From Terana coerulea (lineage: Eukaryota; Basidiomycota; Agaricomycetes; Polyporales; Phanerochaetaceae): 31,928 nt of DNA. The stretch is from the NCBI GenBank assembly GCA_024811115.1, contig JAKOGH010000162.1, positions 1-31,928 on the forward strand, in the 5' to 3' direction. A program made the translations under genes and the position numbers. This document shows positions 20,404-30,794 of the stretch, piece after piece (within the stretch, counting starts at the first letter, position 1; the number at the start of each line of letters is the position of its first letter). The notes beneath the pieces were generated by a model. The model was given only the letters and a program-made list of their open reading frames with translations, was not told the origin of the DNA and did no database searches.

Positions 20404-21291
20404 TCATTGGTCTAGGAGCTGATGGAAACCAGCGTCAGCTCGAAATGGGAAGAGGAAAGATAACCGAGATCTAGCGTAGCAGCATTGTACAAAGATGCAT
20501 TGGTCTGCTCTTCCAGTTACAGGATAGAATTTCTCGCGGTTCCAGAGCCCCGTCCGTTTCGTAATGGGCTCTTCATCATGCTGCTCTCGCATAACTGATG
20601 CTGCCACACCGCCGCCACCTGGAATCCCCCCATTCAGAGACACCTTCATCTTGCCGGCTAGACTTGAGAAAGGCTGTTACCATCCAATCTAGCGTAGTCT
20701 TCATCCACCCACGCACAAGAACAACTTTCATACCAGGTAAAGTCGTCTGGAATGCATTTCTGCCACAACTCGGAGTGCTTCCCGGAATACTTCTCAAAGT
20801 GCAATTCGCGCATGTGAAGTCTTCTCAATAGCGGGGAATCAAGGAAAAGCAGAGCTACCTTCTCTTTCTACATATAAACTCCAATGTTGCACTGGTGCTA
20901 GCTCCCGCTACTGGTCTAGTTAAAATTCAGCAAGATGCAAGTGTAATATATATAGTAGACGTCGCTAAGCCAGATACCGAGACCGTAGTGGATACACACT
21001 CTTGCTCATATGCAAACCTACTTCTAGCACACCTTCTCTCATCTTGATATGTGATGTCGAGCATTCTAATCTTATAAATGACTTGCGAAGGAAGGGGTCT
21101 GGTACCTGTTGCTGTCCATCCTTAGGCTCAAAAGCATTGAATAGTCGGTAAAAGCCATCCTCAAAAATGTACCTGATGTCTCCTATTTAAACTTTGCCTT
21201 TGCCGTCAAGAGGTTCCGGATGCCATAAAGCTTCACTCCATTGCTTGAAAACCATCCACATCTGCTCAGCGTAAATGTCATAATGAGCCAT
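20404..21291 (-). pseudogene. Degenerate copy of an Agaricomycete-specific protein family of unknown function
   Basis: From the ATG at 21291 the minus strand reads MAHYDIYAEQMWMVFKQW, ALWHPEPLDGKGKV, a TAA stop, then IGDIRYIFEDGFYRLFNAFEP. Further down, in shifted frames, come LEFICRKREG, EKYSGKHSELWQKCIPDD, VVLVRGWMKTTLDW and finally RADQCIFVQCCYARSRL...FPFRADAGFHQL. From memory, this order (PEP with IGDVGYI near the N terminus, a CGxxRTxSW-like middle, DQCIFVRxY near the C terminus) is a large uncharacterised mushroom family. Several stops and frameshifts rule out a functional product. The assignment needs a profile search. Confidence 0.5.
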
Positions 21292-21602
21292 GGTTTACCA
21301 GTGGCAGGTGTAGCTTGAAGGAAGGAAGGTGTTTGGTGTTAAGTGGGAGCAAAAGCAAACACCAGCAAGGTACTCACCAGAGCATTTGTATCCCAACTGC
21401 AATGTGAGCACAGCCTGCATGCACAACCTGAGCTTTCATATTTCCAGCATTGATAAGCAAGGCAGGCAATACGCCAAGATAACCCTGAATGAAGGTTATA
21501 AAACCTAATATACATCAAGAAGTGTTAGAAGCCATATAAACAAGTGCGGGAAACATACGCATAAACCCAACATAAGCCTTCCTACAAGTTCCATCAAACC
21601 TA

Positions 21603-21672
21603 TAGTTATCTGCCAGTCAATTTACCCCAATGGATCAATTTACTGGTTCATCAGGCACCTGTATGAACAGTG
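21603..21672 (+). repeat. Left TIR of the pogo-like element
   Basis: This is the inverse complement of 26272-26341 with 12 transition differences. It is the more TpG/CpA-rich, more decayed end. Confidence 0.82.
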
Positions 21673-23270
21673 AGGGACATAGTCCACAAAAGCAGCCATA
21701 CAACAAGTATATACAAGATTATATGGTATGTACATGTACACAAGGAGTATGTAAAGCATAGGATACAATATATACAAAATAATGATACACACCACAGAGC
21801 TGTGAGGGCCACGATCCACATTGTCTGACCTATATATTCTCTTCTAACTCAGCCTTCAGCATGTCACCTTCATCAAGTTCATTAGCAGAGATGTCTGAGA
21901 GCTTGTTGGCAGCAGAGTCATCAATATCTTCAGGATCTTTGCCTATTGCCTTTAAGATAGCCTTTTGATGATTTTGTCGGCCTTTGCCGGCATTCAATAA
22001 ACATCTGTCCAAGCAATGTAAGTCGCTATTAGTGAGAGCCTCGACTCATTCAATAGCTGCAGCAAAACGTGGAGGTGTCTTCGCGTGAGAGATGCAGCGC
22101 AGCTTTGCTGGCATCCGCTTTAAGCCTCGAGTCTTCACTTTCTTGCACTGTTTCCCCAGTCTGCGGTTTGCTGCTCCTTCAAGGCCTTCTGCTCCCCAAC
22201 TTTTTGCTCTCACCGGACGTTAGCAGCCTTTCTTTGTTGTGGCCCAAGCAATGTTTTGAACCTTGGCAAGGTTCTTCTGTTGTGCCTCTTCTTGGTTGGC
22301 ATGTTGGGCGGCTCAGTACTCTGCGCAGGTGAAAATATGTGGCTTTCCATTTCCAAAATACTTCTGGAGATGTGTCTCAGTCTTTTGCAAATTTTCACTA
22401 GCGTTCAGTTGGCCTTGGAGCTGCTGCTGCTGCTGATTTTGCAGCACAAGCTACGCATTGAGCAACATGATTGTAAATGATGCTTCATCGATCAAAGACG
22501 ATGCTTGTTTGAGAGCAGATTGGTAGGCTGCACTTTCGGCAGCAAGCACATCTGGGTCCTCGAGCTGGGGGCAAAGATGATAGAGGGCTGGCGGAAATGG
22601 AGCCTAGGTGGGTTTGAAATGAGGTGTGAACATTAAATGTGTCATGAGTGGGAAGGTTGATTCTGAAGAGAAATAAATGACACGCAATGGCCTACCGGCA
22701 CTGATGAGAAGTCAGGAGTTGCGAGTCAATTGCCATTGTATTTGGAAGAGATTAAGAGTGTGCTGTGCCTCCGAGTCACTTCTTGATGTACGATGTGTTG
22801 GAGTCTGAGGCTCCTGTGCAAATATGGACTGTATACCTGAGACAATCTCCAAAATCCCCATTGTGGCTTCAACAGGAGATGGCTAAGCAGCAGAGAACAT
22901 GCTGTTGGTTGAGGACTCTAAACTGGGTGCCATCATTTCTGCGGAAATACAAGAAGGATCAACCAGATTGGATAACCCAGTGACGGTAAAGGCCATGCAA
23001 TTGTTGCTCTCAGTGAAGGCCTCGGTCCAGACACAGTGTAGCAGTAATAGGAAATCTGGCTTCTTTGGAGATACACCATTCTGCCGCTCAAACTCTTGGA
23101 CATGAGTCGGCCAAAAGTCTTCACACACCTGAAGTGGATGCAATCAAGGCCTTGCAGAACATGTGTAGTATGAGGTGGGTATCTAATAAGGCTGATGCCC
23201 ATCTTGTCTGCTATGTTGCATAGCTTTATAGTGCAATGCAACTAGTGGTTATCGAGATAAATAAACCGCC

Positions 23271-23283
23271 TAGCACTGCGGGA
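23271..23283 (+). repeat. Left TIR of the nested element
   Basis: TAGCACTGCGGGA matches the inverse complement of 25169-25181 exactly. Confidence 0.75.
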
Positions 23284-25168
23284 GTAGATCCCATATTTGA
23301 ATATGGATAATCTACTGTGAGATGACTGGAAAATCCACTGCCGACCCATGGGAGGTGAGTGAGAAATCCACTGCCAGGGGTGAGTGGATAATTCACTGAA
23401 AGTGTGCACAATCTGCCATCAAGCAGTGGATTTCCTGATGTGGAATGAGTGAGTAACCCAATGTCATCTAACGAGATATCCATCAGAGCTCCATGCCATT
23501 TCCTGGTTGTATAGACATGTGTTCCAGGTCTCATAGTAGGTAATCCCCTCAATATCACGGGAGGCACATTATTTAGACATATTGATTCCAGCATACTGCT
23601 ACGTAGTTCTACAAGCTTATGGCAGTATCTACTTACATCTCCAGCTCTCCCAACTACAGGATCTTGTGTCTGCCTCCAACTCTGTTCTCTCCGCATTCCT
23701 TGCTGCTGGTGCGAGCTTCAAGCCGACTAAAAGCCCCAGTAGATGTTCAACTGGGATCCGTTCGTCTACACATTCACCTACTCAAAGGGGTCAATGGAAA
23801 GCCAGTTAACAACACTCGCACCAGTTGTTGCTTTGCATGTACTCCCAGTCTGTGCACAACCAGCCAGCCTAGTCCAGCCACCGCAGGCCTTGCAGGAGGA
23901 GGCAAGATGCCGGCCACAGTGTGCAGAGGTATACGACGCTGCATCAGCTGAAATCAACTGGTGACAGGTGGAGGGGTGTTGCACGACATGCGAGAGCGTG
24001 GAGGGATGCCAGCGGCCGGTCGTGTTCAATTACCTGCATGGATGTCGTCAGCGCTATATCGTCCCCTTGGTGCGCGACGCAGGTTGTGTCCCAGCTATGC
24101 ACGTCTCACATCTAGTCCAACGAGGCTGCGCTCCACAAGTGGAGTAAGGCTGCTGTGTCCAGTAAATTCCAAAGGCAGCTCTTTTCGGTAAGATGCCCGC
24201 CCTGGTGGGTCGGATAGTCATAGTGGTCAGATTTCTGGGTAGCATTGAGCCGCGCTGAGCGGCGCTCTACAGTATATTAGGCTGCTGTCATTCAGTAAGC
24301 AATGCTATGTCGCTAGGCTTTCGGATCATGCACGGAGACTATAAAGGATAGAAATGGGGGAACGAAGGATGATGAACAAGCAGCAAGAGGGAAGATGGCT
24401 GTAGAGAAGATGGTGAAGGTGAGAGCCAAGCGGCGATTTCGACACAAAGTCATGAACCTCAATGACGACGTCATCGGCAAATGCCATTGAAGTAAGCTTT
24501 GTCCTTTCGGAGCCTGAATGTAGAGTGATATGATAAGCAAGCTAAGTAGCACTTTGACACTCCAATCAATTTCTGTGCTGCCGGCTTGCCGCACAGACAC
24601 CACAACCCGGGAAGCTGCCGCTTTTGGCGTTGACTTAAGCAAACCTCAAATCATCGACTGGTGAGTTTTTGTGTGAGATTTCCTCAGGCTATATCTTGCT
24701 AAAGGTCAATAAAATGCACACTAATAGACTATATATGCTTTTATAAGCTATGATACAGAGAGCATCTTGGAAAGAGTACCGGTCCTCGCCTTGAAAAAGT
24801 AATATATTAACAGAGCATCAGCGGAAACGATGTCCATGCTCAATGCCACGCGTTTGTACATCGAAAGCATCTAAGGGTATGGTAGAACTTTATAACGCAT
24901 CATGCACGCAGCCATTAGCGTTTCTGACTTCCGGCATCTACACCTGTAAAACCCTGCTGCAGTGAGTGGTTATTCCAGGTACTGGAAAATCCACTGCGGC
25001 GCATTGGGTTGTCCAGTGTCGATCCGACGTCGCGGGAAATCCGGCATCTGATGTCGGATTTTCCAATCCTGGATTTCCCATTTATTTATGGGTAGGCACT
25101 TTTGAGTTGGTTTCCCACTGCTAAGTGCCGGATGAGTGGGTTATCCGGTAATAAATAATGGCTTTACT

Positions 25169-25181
25169 TCCCGCAGTGCTA
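25169..25181 (-). repeat. Right TIR of the nested element
   Basis: TCCCGCAGTGCTA is the inverse complement of the left end. Confidence 0.75.
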
Positions 25182-26271
25182 GCCCCGTTTACTTTGACCT
25201 TAGTTTGTTCATCAAACCAACGAAGCCATGAGACGGTTAGTTCACCCGTCATATAACCATGCTCGGAGACAGTAAACCTAGAAACAGCCTTGAACATCAG
25301 CTTGGCTGAAACACAATTACGACAGGATGAGGACATACGGATAGTCCCCAGGATTGTTCTCTAGCCAATCAGAACACAGACGTTCCGCCTTGAAGACAAC
25401 AAGAGGGGGGAAGATGGGTTCCATCAGCACAAATGACCGCGAGGACGGTCGTGATATCGCGGTTCGCATTAATTGCATATGCTGACGCTTGGTGCCCTTG
25501 CATGTCCAAACCCGGTCTGTAAGAGCGAGTCCTGTAAATATATAGGTTTCATCAATGGCGTAGGTATTCTGGAGTTGTGCATCATATCTGTTGTATTCTT
25601 CCTGAGTTGAAGCGAAATATGGGCCAACGACGTTTGGATTCAAGCCTGCCGCACGTTGGGTGTCAAGAAGAGTCGCGTTTATGGTCTTCAGCTCATCATC
25701 ATGCCGAGCGCGAAATCGAAGAGGCCAGTTCTGGCCTAGCGAGAACTCGGAGTCTGCTACAAGCTTCGCAGCTATGCTGTCCTTGTTTGTCGTGTCTTCT
25801 CCTAAGACTTCGGCCGCATGTAAGCGTTGGGCCCATTCAAGGACCCGCGAATTGTTGACTGGACGTGCTAGCCGTGCTTGCCCTATAATTGCCTTCACTA
25901 GCTCTGCCTCTGCCTCCGGGCTCAGCTTCATCCTCGCCAGCGCATCCTCCCACTTCGTGTTCTTTCCCTGCAGCTTATGACGCAGCATCCCCTTTGTTAT
26001 TCCATATTCCTTCGCAATAGCATCCATCCCGCGTTTCTTGCCATTCCTGCCAGTAGGACGCGTGTCTTCGGCGCGGTAAGCTTTGACAGCAGCGAGAGTC
26101 TGCTCATGCCTTTCGAGGAGCTTTCGGTGGCTTTTCACCAGATCACTCTTGGCTCGTCCAGTCATAGAGTAGCATGAGGTATGAATAAAGTTTATATAGA
26201 GCAAGGAGGCAAGAGAAGTCGCGTGAAGTCGCGGTAGTAGAGTACAGGTGCGACGAGAGCTGGCAAACACG

Positions 26272-26341
26272 CACCGTTCATGCGGGCGCCTAATGGACCG
26301 GTAAATTGACCCATTGGGGTAAATTGACCGGCGGATGACTG
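26272..26341 (-). repeat. Right TIR of the pogo-like element
   Basis: This is the inverse complement of 21603-21672. It retains most of the CpG sites lost in the left TIR. Confidence 0.82.
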
Positions 26342-26709
26342 CTTGGTTTCGCGTCTTGTGGTGAGCCCAAATAGATGTAAGCTTACAGACTGGGGTGGCG
26401 ATAATATGCATGTGTCGAGTCTCGAACCTGCGTTAAGGCTGCAAGCTTTGAATTCTTCAGCGGACATCGGTGAGTGAATTGAAGAGACCGTCAAACAATT
26501 TCCCGCAAAAAACAGGCATTTCCTGCAGCGCCGAAGCGCTCAGCTCTTCAGTAAATGTTACGTAATACGCTCGCACCTGTCCGTCGCGTTCACTCGCACG
26601 CGTCCGGCCATCCTGGACTTACCCTACCGCGACGAGAGCCTCATCGCTGGATTACAAAGCTCCAATGTGTTTACTGCATCTTTAACTTTTGGATTACCGC
26701 TGAACTGGA
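26342..26709. promoter_or_regulatory. Upstream region of the 809-residue protein gene
   Basis: The pogo-like element ends 368 bp before the start codon, so the promoter of the downstream gene must lie in this gap, or in the transposon end. No TATA box is clear. Confidence 0.35.
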
Positions 26710-29360
26710 ATGGCGAATACTCGCTCAGGCAAGACCGATGGGGCATCGCCCACGACGAGTGGTGCTGGTGAAGTGCGAAGAGGGAGTACAAGGACTCGGG
26801 GCTCGAGTGGAGGGCTATCGGACGAGGCCATGGGTGCGTCTCGCTGAAGCTGAAGTCTCGTACACTTCTTACAAGCCTTCTCTAGGTAGAACCGAACAAG
26901 CCTTGGATATACCGCGTCCGATGGGTCACGGTCTATCTGAGCCGGAAACACACCCTCTGGTCAATCAGTTCAACTTGGCATTCTCAAAAAATCAACAGAA
27001 CACTATTAGGCCGCCACCTCTGAAGCGTCGTCGCGTCGAAGCTGAAGCTCACACAGGTGCGTGCAGATCTTCTGGTCCAGAATCTATCCCTAACGCGCCC
27101 GCAGAGCACACACCCCGGACTGTGCCACGAATATCCCCCGGACTAGCCACTCCGGCACCGAGCTCGTCGGGCTCAATCGCATCCTTCGCTGCGTCTACTT
27201 CCCCAGCCGCGGGCTTGGTGTTCAGGGAGCCTATACCACGTAGGGGTTCACCGCCTCGAATGCCCTCTGCGAAGGTCACACAAACCCAACATGTTACAGT
27301 CAAGTCAGAGCCTGCTGAACTCGAATTGTCGCTGAGGACCTCTGCGCCGCCTACTCTTGCAAACTCTGGTACCTATCGTGTTCGGGGAACTGCAGATTTG
27401 TACCGTTCAACGGCTTGGGATCGTGAGCAGGTTGCCTTCCTTCGAAACCATGGTGCTCCGTTCAAGCTTCGGGTAACAAAAGCCGCTAAACTGTAAGATA
27501 TCCTATCTCCTCTGAAATTTTGCTACTGACAAGGGGCTGTTATTCAGAGACAGGGCCAGGGATGGTAGCTTTGTCCTTGTAATCGACTGGGAGACTTGTA
27601 TTCCAGTTGTTATTGATCAGCAAGGCCTCCCCAGCGCTCCGCCGCGAGAGGCATCTGCTCCTAGCGAGATTATAGCGCCTCCGACTCCACAGTCCCTCCC
27701 GTCGCCGCCAGTGTCCGCCAGGCCTTCTGCTACTCCCGCCCCAGATTTCTCTGGGCGACATCTTTCTTTGCCGCTCATGGCACTGGCATCACCATCTCTA
27801 CGCGGGAATTCTAATCATACCATGCTGACGCCACCGTTCACCCCATCCGGCCCCGCTCTGCGCACGTCAACGACGCCTTCGCACGACACGCCTACGCAGC
27901 TACTTCCTGCCACCAAGCGCGCCGTCCCACCAGTCCCGCACAAAGCAGCGGCTTCTCACTTGGCGACTCCGTCGCCCGTTCCGCGCAAGCAGTCAAGTGG
28001 CCTGGGAGGCCTATCTGCATCGCCCGGCTCAGTCCCTCAGCTCGGTCACAACAGTACGCCGCTGCACAATCGCTTTGCGTTGCACAAGCAGCAATTTCTG
28101 GCGACACAGCAGCCGCCATCAGAGCCTCCGTTCCGGCCTGAGTCACGACTTGCGCGGGTAGAGCAGTCGCCAGAGTCGGCGTCGAGGGAAAGTATCGCCG
28201 GCACACCGTTAGAGGAGTTGGACGACAAGCGCGCGGTGCTCGAGGCCTTGGTGACGGAGCAGCCCATGGAAGACGATTCGGACGACGATTTGTACGCAAC
28301 GCATGAGGAGCAGGCGCGATACATGCAGGAGGCCGAAGCCCGTGCATCTGCGCAGCGTACGGACATGGCTGTCGACGCTGAAGATTCTGCGAAGGCTGCG
28401 CCAGACCATCCGGACGATGGCCGCGTGGAGGTTGCTATGCAGGTGGACGCCGCTGCTCCTCTGGCCGCATCTCCAAAGTCAGCATGCCCCCGGGCTACCA
28501 CCGGTGGAAGCGACTCGCTCCAAGAAGGCGCTTCTGCCGCGGCAAGCACAGCAGAGGTTACGTCTTCCTCACGAATTCAAAGTGACCAGTCGACGGGCCA
28601 GTCGGTACCATCTTCACTTCACCTTGGCCTGAATCCAAATTCGTCATTGCGGAGCGGCGTGAGGCCTCTCAGTAATACAGAGTGCAACGGAATAGCGCGG
28701 CAAGCTCACGAATGGCTGAGCAGGTACGCTCAGTATTCAGATATGCTGTTTGTGCTGATCCAATCTGCGCGCATAGGTTCATCAAATCATTCGATGGCGA
28801 GCGTGAAGCTTTGGCCTCGGCCTACTCACAGCATGCAATATTTTCATCCCGGGTAGTATCCCATTTACCCTCCACCCCTGCACCGCTCCCTTCACCACTA
28901 CCTGCACATATAGGCACATTGGACGTTCTCACCGCCCTGCTTGATATGCCCGACTCATTCGCCTTCAACGTACATGACCATGATGTGAGCAAGGGATTCC
29001 TGCTTAAGTATGAGCTCAAGATCCTTTTCGACATCGCGATCTGGGGGTCCAGCAAGCACGGCGCGGACGCCCACCCGGCCGTGTTCCTCACGTGCTACGT
29101 CTCGCCCGCGCGTTACCCAGCGCGTGAGCGTGAAGCGGGGTGGCGCTGGGTCACCGATATGCGCGTCATACTGCAGCCGAAGGTGCAGGATGAGCAGGAT
29201 CGGTACGTCGTATTCTTGCGTTTGAGTTTCCATGTGTGCTGAAGACATTGGCGCGGTTTGCAGGGCTGTAAATGCGCTCTGGGACCTGGTGGCGGTTTCG
29301 CACCAGATGACGCTCAGAAAAGTCCCGATTGCGTGGGAATGGACAGAGCCTGATAACTGA
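26710..29360 (+). CDS. 809-residue mostly disordered nuclear-type protein with a folded C-terminal domain (function unknown)
   Basis: Exons 26710-26833, 26886-27492, 27548-28723, 28777-29202 and 29264-29360, with GT-AG introns of 52-61 nt and all phases matching. An in-frame TGA seven bases before the ATG supports the start. Residues 1-200 are Ser/Pro/Arg-rich, with a likely nuclear localisation signal, PPPLKRRRVE (about 84-93). A more ordered segment at about 205-270 reads TADLYRSTAWDREQVAFLRN, then GSFVLVIDWETCIPVVIDQQG. A long Pro/Ser/Ala-rich linker follows, with an acidic patch (MEDDSDDDLY). The last 175 residues look folded: AHEWLSRFIKSFDGEREALASAY, then HIGTLDVLTALLDM, FDIAIWG, a basic/aromatic strand and RKVPIAWEWTEPDN. 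The aromatic N-terminal helix followed by a short-spaced beta region resembles an NTF2-like fold, as in Mex67-type export factors, but this is a weak guess. I cannot name the gene. Confidence 0.8.
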
Positions 29361-30700
29361 AACCTTTGTTGAGTACTCGTTGTGTTGTTGTATGTGCTAA
29401 TTAGTGTATCATTCATGAGATGTATTCTACTCATTTATATCGGTGATTCTGCTGTCAATTGGATTGTGACAACTGCAAGTGCCTTGATGGATGCAGTATC
29501 TGGATTCCTATCTTTTATCCTAACCCTAGTTAAATATATGCTCCCAATCTGTTCATTCCGAGTCCTGGCAATCGCCCCACGGCGAAAGTCCATTATTGGC
29601 TGCCCCTTTCCCTACGCACCTCCTGGTCCACTTCGGGTTTTTCTTGGTGCCTAATGTGTGTTATGATTCAATACTATTCGTTCATTGCTTGATCAGAGCG
29701 GAACCAAGTTTAGCGACACGAACATGAATGCGTACATTAGTGCAGCGCTTATCGCCATCAACAGCATCAACGCCACAACGGCTCAACCTACCCTAAGCGA
29801 CTTTCACCTTAGTCATCGACGGCCAAGAGTCCACCTTACCAATCTTCTGGCCCGAGCCAGTCGAGCCAGCACTCCCATGAAACTGATACACTGAAGCCTA
29901 GCAGTAGGTGCAATGATCGTGTGTCTCTGTGACGGCTGTGAAACACGGCAACCGAAATGAAGGTTGGCCAGTTTGCGCACTTGCACGATTGCACTATCGG
30001 GGTGGACGTGGGCTGACTTTGGGTCATGAGGATGCCAGGACCACTGTTTCAAAATTGCGGCACGCCGTATAGATAAGCAAATAACGGAGACACTGCCAGT
30101 CTGACAGCCGTGGATACTGGCAAACAGCGCTGAAACCACAGTCACCGTGACGAGTCGATCTAGTCCAGGCTCACAACAGTGACATTCCTGGGGAGTCTTA
30201 TGTTTATGTAATATTGGCCCATTTTTCTGTGTAGTGCCGAGCATGAAGTTGGTCTACATGTAGCAAATTCAAGTTGGCACCCCAAAGCCGCGGATGTCGT
30301 CGCAACTCTCCGAAGACACTTGATTATGTAATGACTAGTATTGCAGCAACGTTGCAAGATTTTTTACGGTTTTGACATGCTCTCCGGTCGCCATGCGTTC
30401 AATGTCGCGGTGCTACGTTGCCGCTGCATACCTTTGCGGCCGGCCAAACTGGCCGAAAACAAGCTCAAGCTCTGAGATGTGGCGTACTGGACTGTCTTAC
30501 GTGAGGCTGATGTGTGGCGCGCAGCCAATCAGGCGTGGTTCCTCGCCCTTCTCTATTGCGCACTGCCAGCTCCGTCCCGTACGCAGGCTGCTTACGGCCG
30601 CGCGTCGAGCGGGAGCGCTGCAGCACTGCGCGGGAGCGAGACACGGTCGTCATACGTGTTGACTGCGCCCCCACTGCTTATGTAGACACGTCCAGGGTGG
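29361..30700. other. Gene-poor intergenic region
   Basis: No conserved open frame, RNA gene or repeat is supported. It separates the 809-residue protein gene from the decayed oxidoreductase copy. Confidence 0.5.
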
Positions 30701-30707
30701 TATATAT
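30701..30707 (+). promoter_or_regulatory. Putative TATA box of the second FAD oxidoreductase copy
   Basis: TATATAT lies 88 bp before the ATG at 30795, followed by a pyrimidine-rich leader (CTATCCCTCCCTCCGTC) typical of fungal 5' UTRs. Confidence 0.45.
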
Positions 30708-30794
30708 CCCGAGACAGAAACGCCGACTCGGAGTCCTAGTACCACTATCCCTCCCTCCGTCTGCACACCCATCCTCTCCACCGTCACCTACACC

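Larger units (their letters stand above)
23271..25181. mobile_element. Nested TIR element, 1911 bp, with CACTA-like ends and subterminal repeats
   Basis: Perfect 13-bp ends TAGCACTGCGGGA / TCCCGCAGTGCTA sit inside the pogo transposase and split its reading frame. Direct GCC triplets flank the ends, but because the junctions read CCTAGC and GCTAGC, target duplications of TA or CTAG are equally readable. The outer 200-250 bp at both ends contain repeated motifs around AAATCCACTG and its complement; ACTGGAAAATCCACTGC occurs at both ends. CACTG ends plus dense subterminal repeats recall EnSpm/CACTA elements. The interior has no recognisable transposase, so it is non-autonomous. Confidence 0.7.
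21830..26165 (-). pseudogene. pogo-type transposase (HTH_Psq, CENP-B-like HTH, DDE), broken
   Basis: The start at 26165 gives MTGRAKSDLVKSHRKLLERH. A Psq-type HTH follows (GMDAIAKEYGITKGMLRHKL), then a CENP-B/Tc5-like DNA-binding part (LSPEAEAELVKAII; WPLRFRARHDDELK). The first catalytic Asp is in YAIDETYIFTG. The frame shifts near 25320 into FTVSEHGYMTGELTVSWLRW and WFDEQTKVKVNG. It is then cut by the nested element and resumes near 23265 with FIYLDNH, an in-frame stop, and ISLIRYPPHTTHVLQGLD, the region around the second catalytic Asp. The C-terminal part (22480-21830) is Gln-rich and acidic, with more stops, ending DEGDMLKAELEENI. It cannot make an active enzyme. Confidence 0.85.
21603..26341. 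mobile_element. Degenerate pogo-like (Tc1/mariner superfamily) DNA transposon, interrupted by a second element
   Basis: Ends at 21603-21672 and 26272-26341 are 70-bp inverted repeats differing at 12 positions, all transitions. The right end starts CAGTCATCCGCCGGTC, the CAGT start common in pogo elements, and a TA (21601-21602) abuts the left end. Each TIR contains GTCAATTTAC twice. Without the nested 1.9-kb insertion the element is about 2.8 kb, normal for pogo elements carrying one transposase, which runs on the minus strand. The right flank no longer shows TA. Confidence 0.82.

Noticed and set aside
21830..22012. Independent small acidic protein gene
   Set aside because: It is the C-terminal piece of the broken pogo transposase, upstream parts of which read in the same direction through several stops.
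25317..26411. Intact 364-residue transposase
   Set aside because: The frame ends by a shift within the catalytic domain and the remainder lies beyond the nested insertion. The real start is the Met at 26165, not the upstream one at 26411, which lies outside the transposon.
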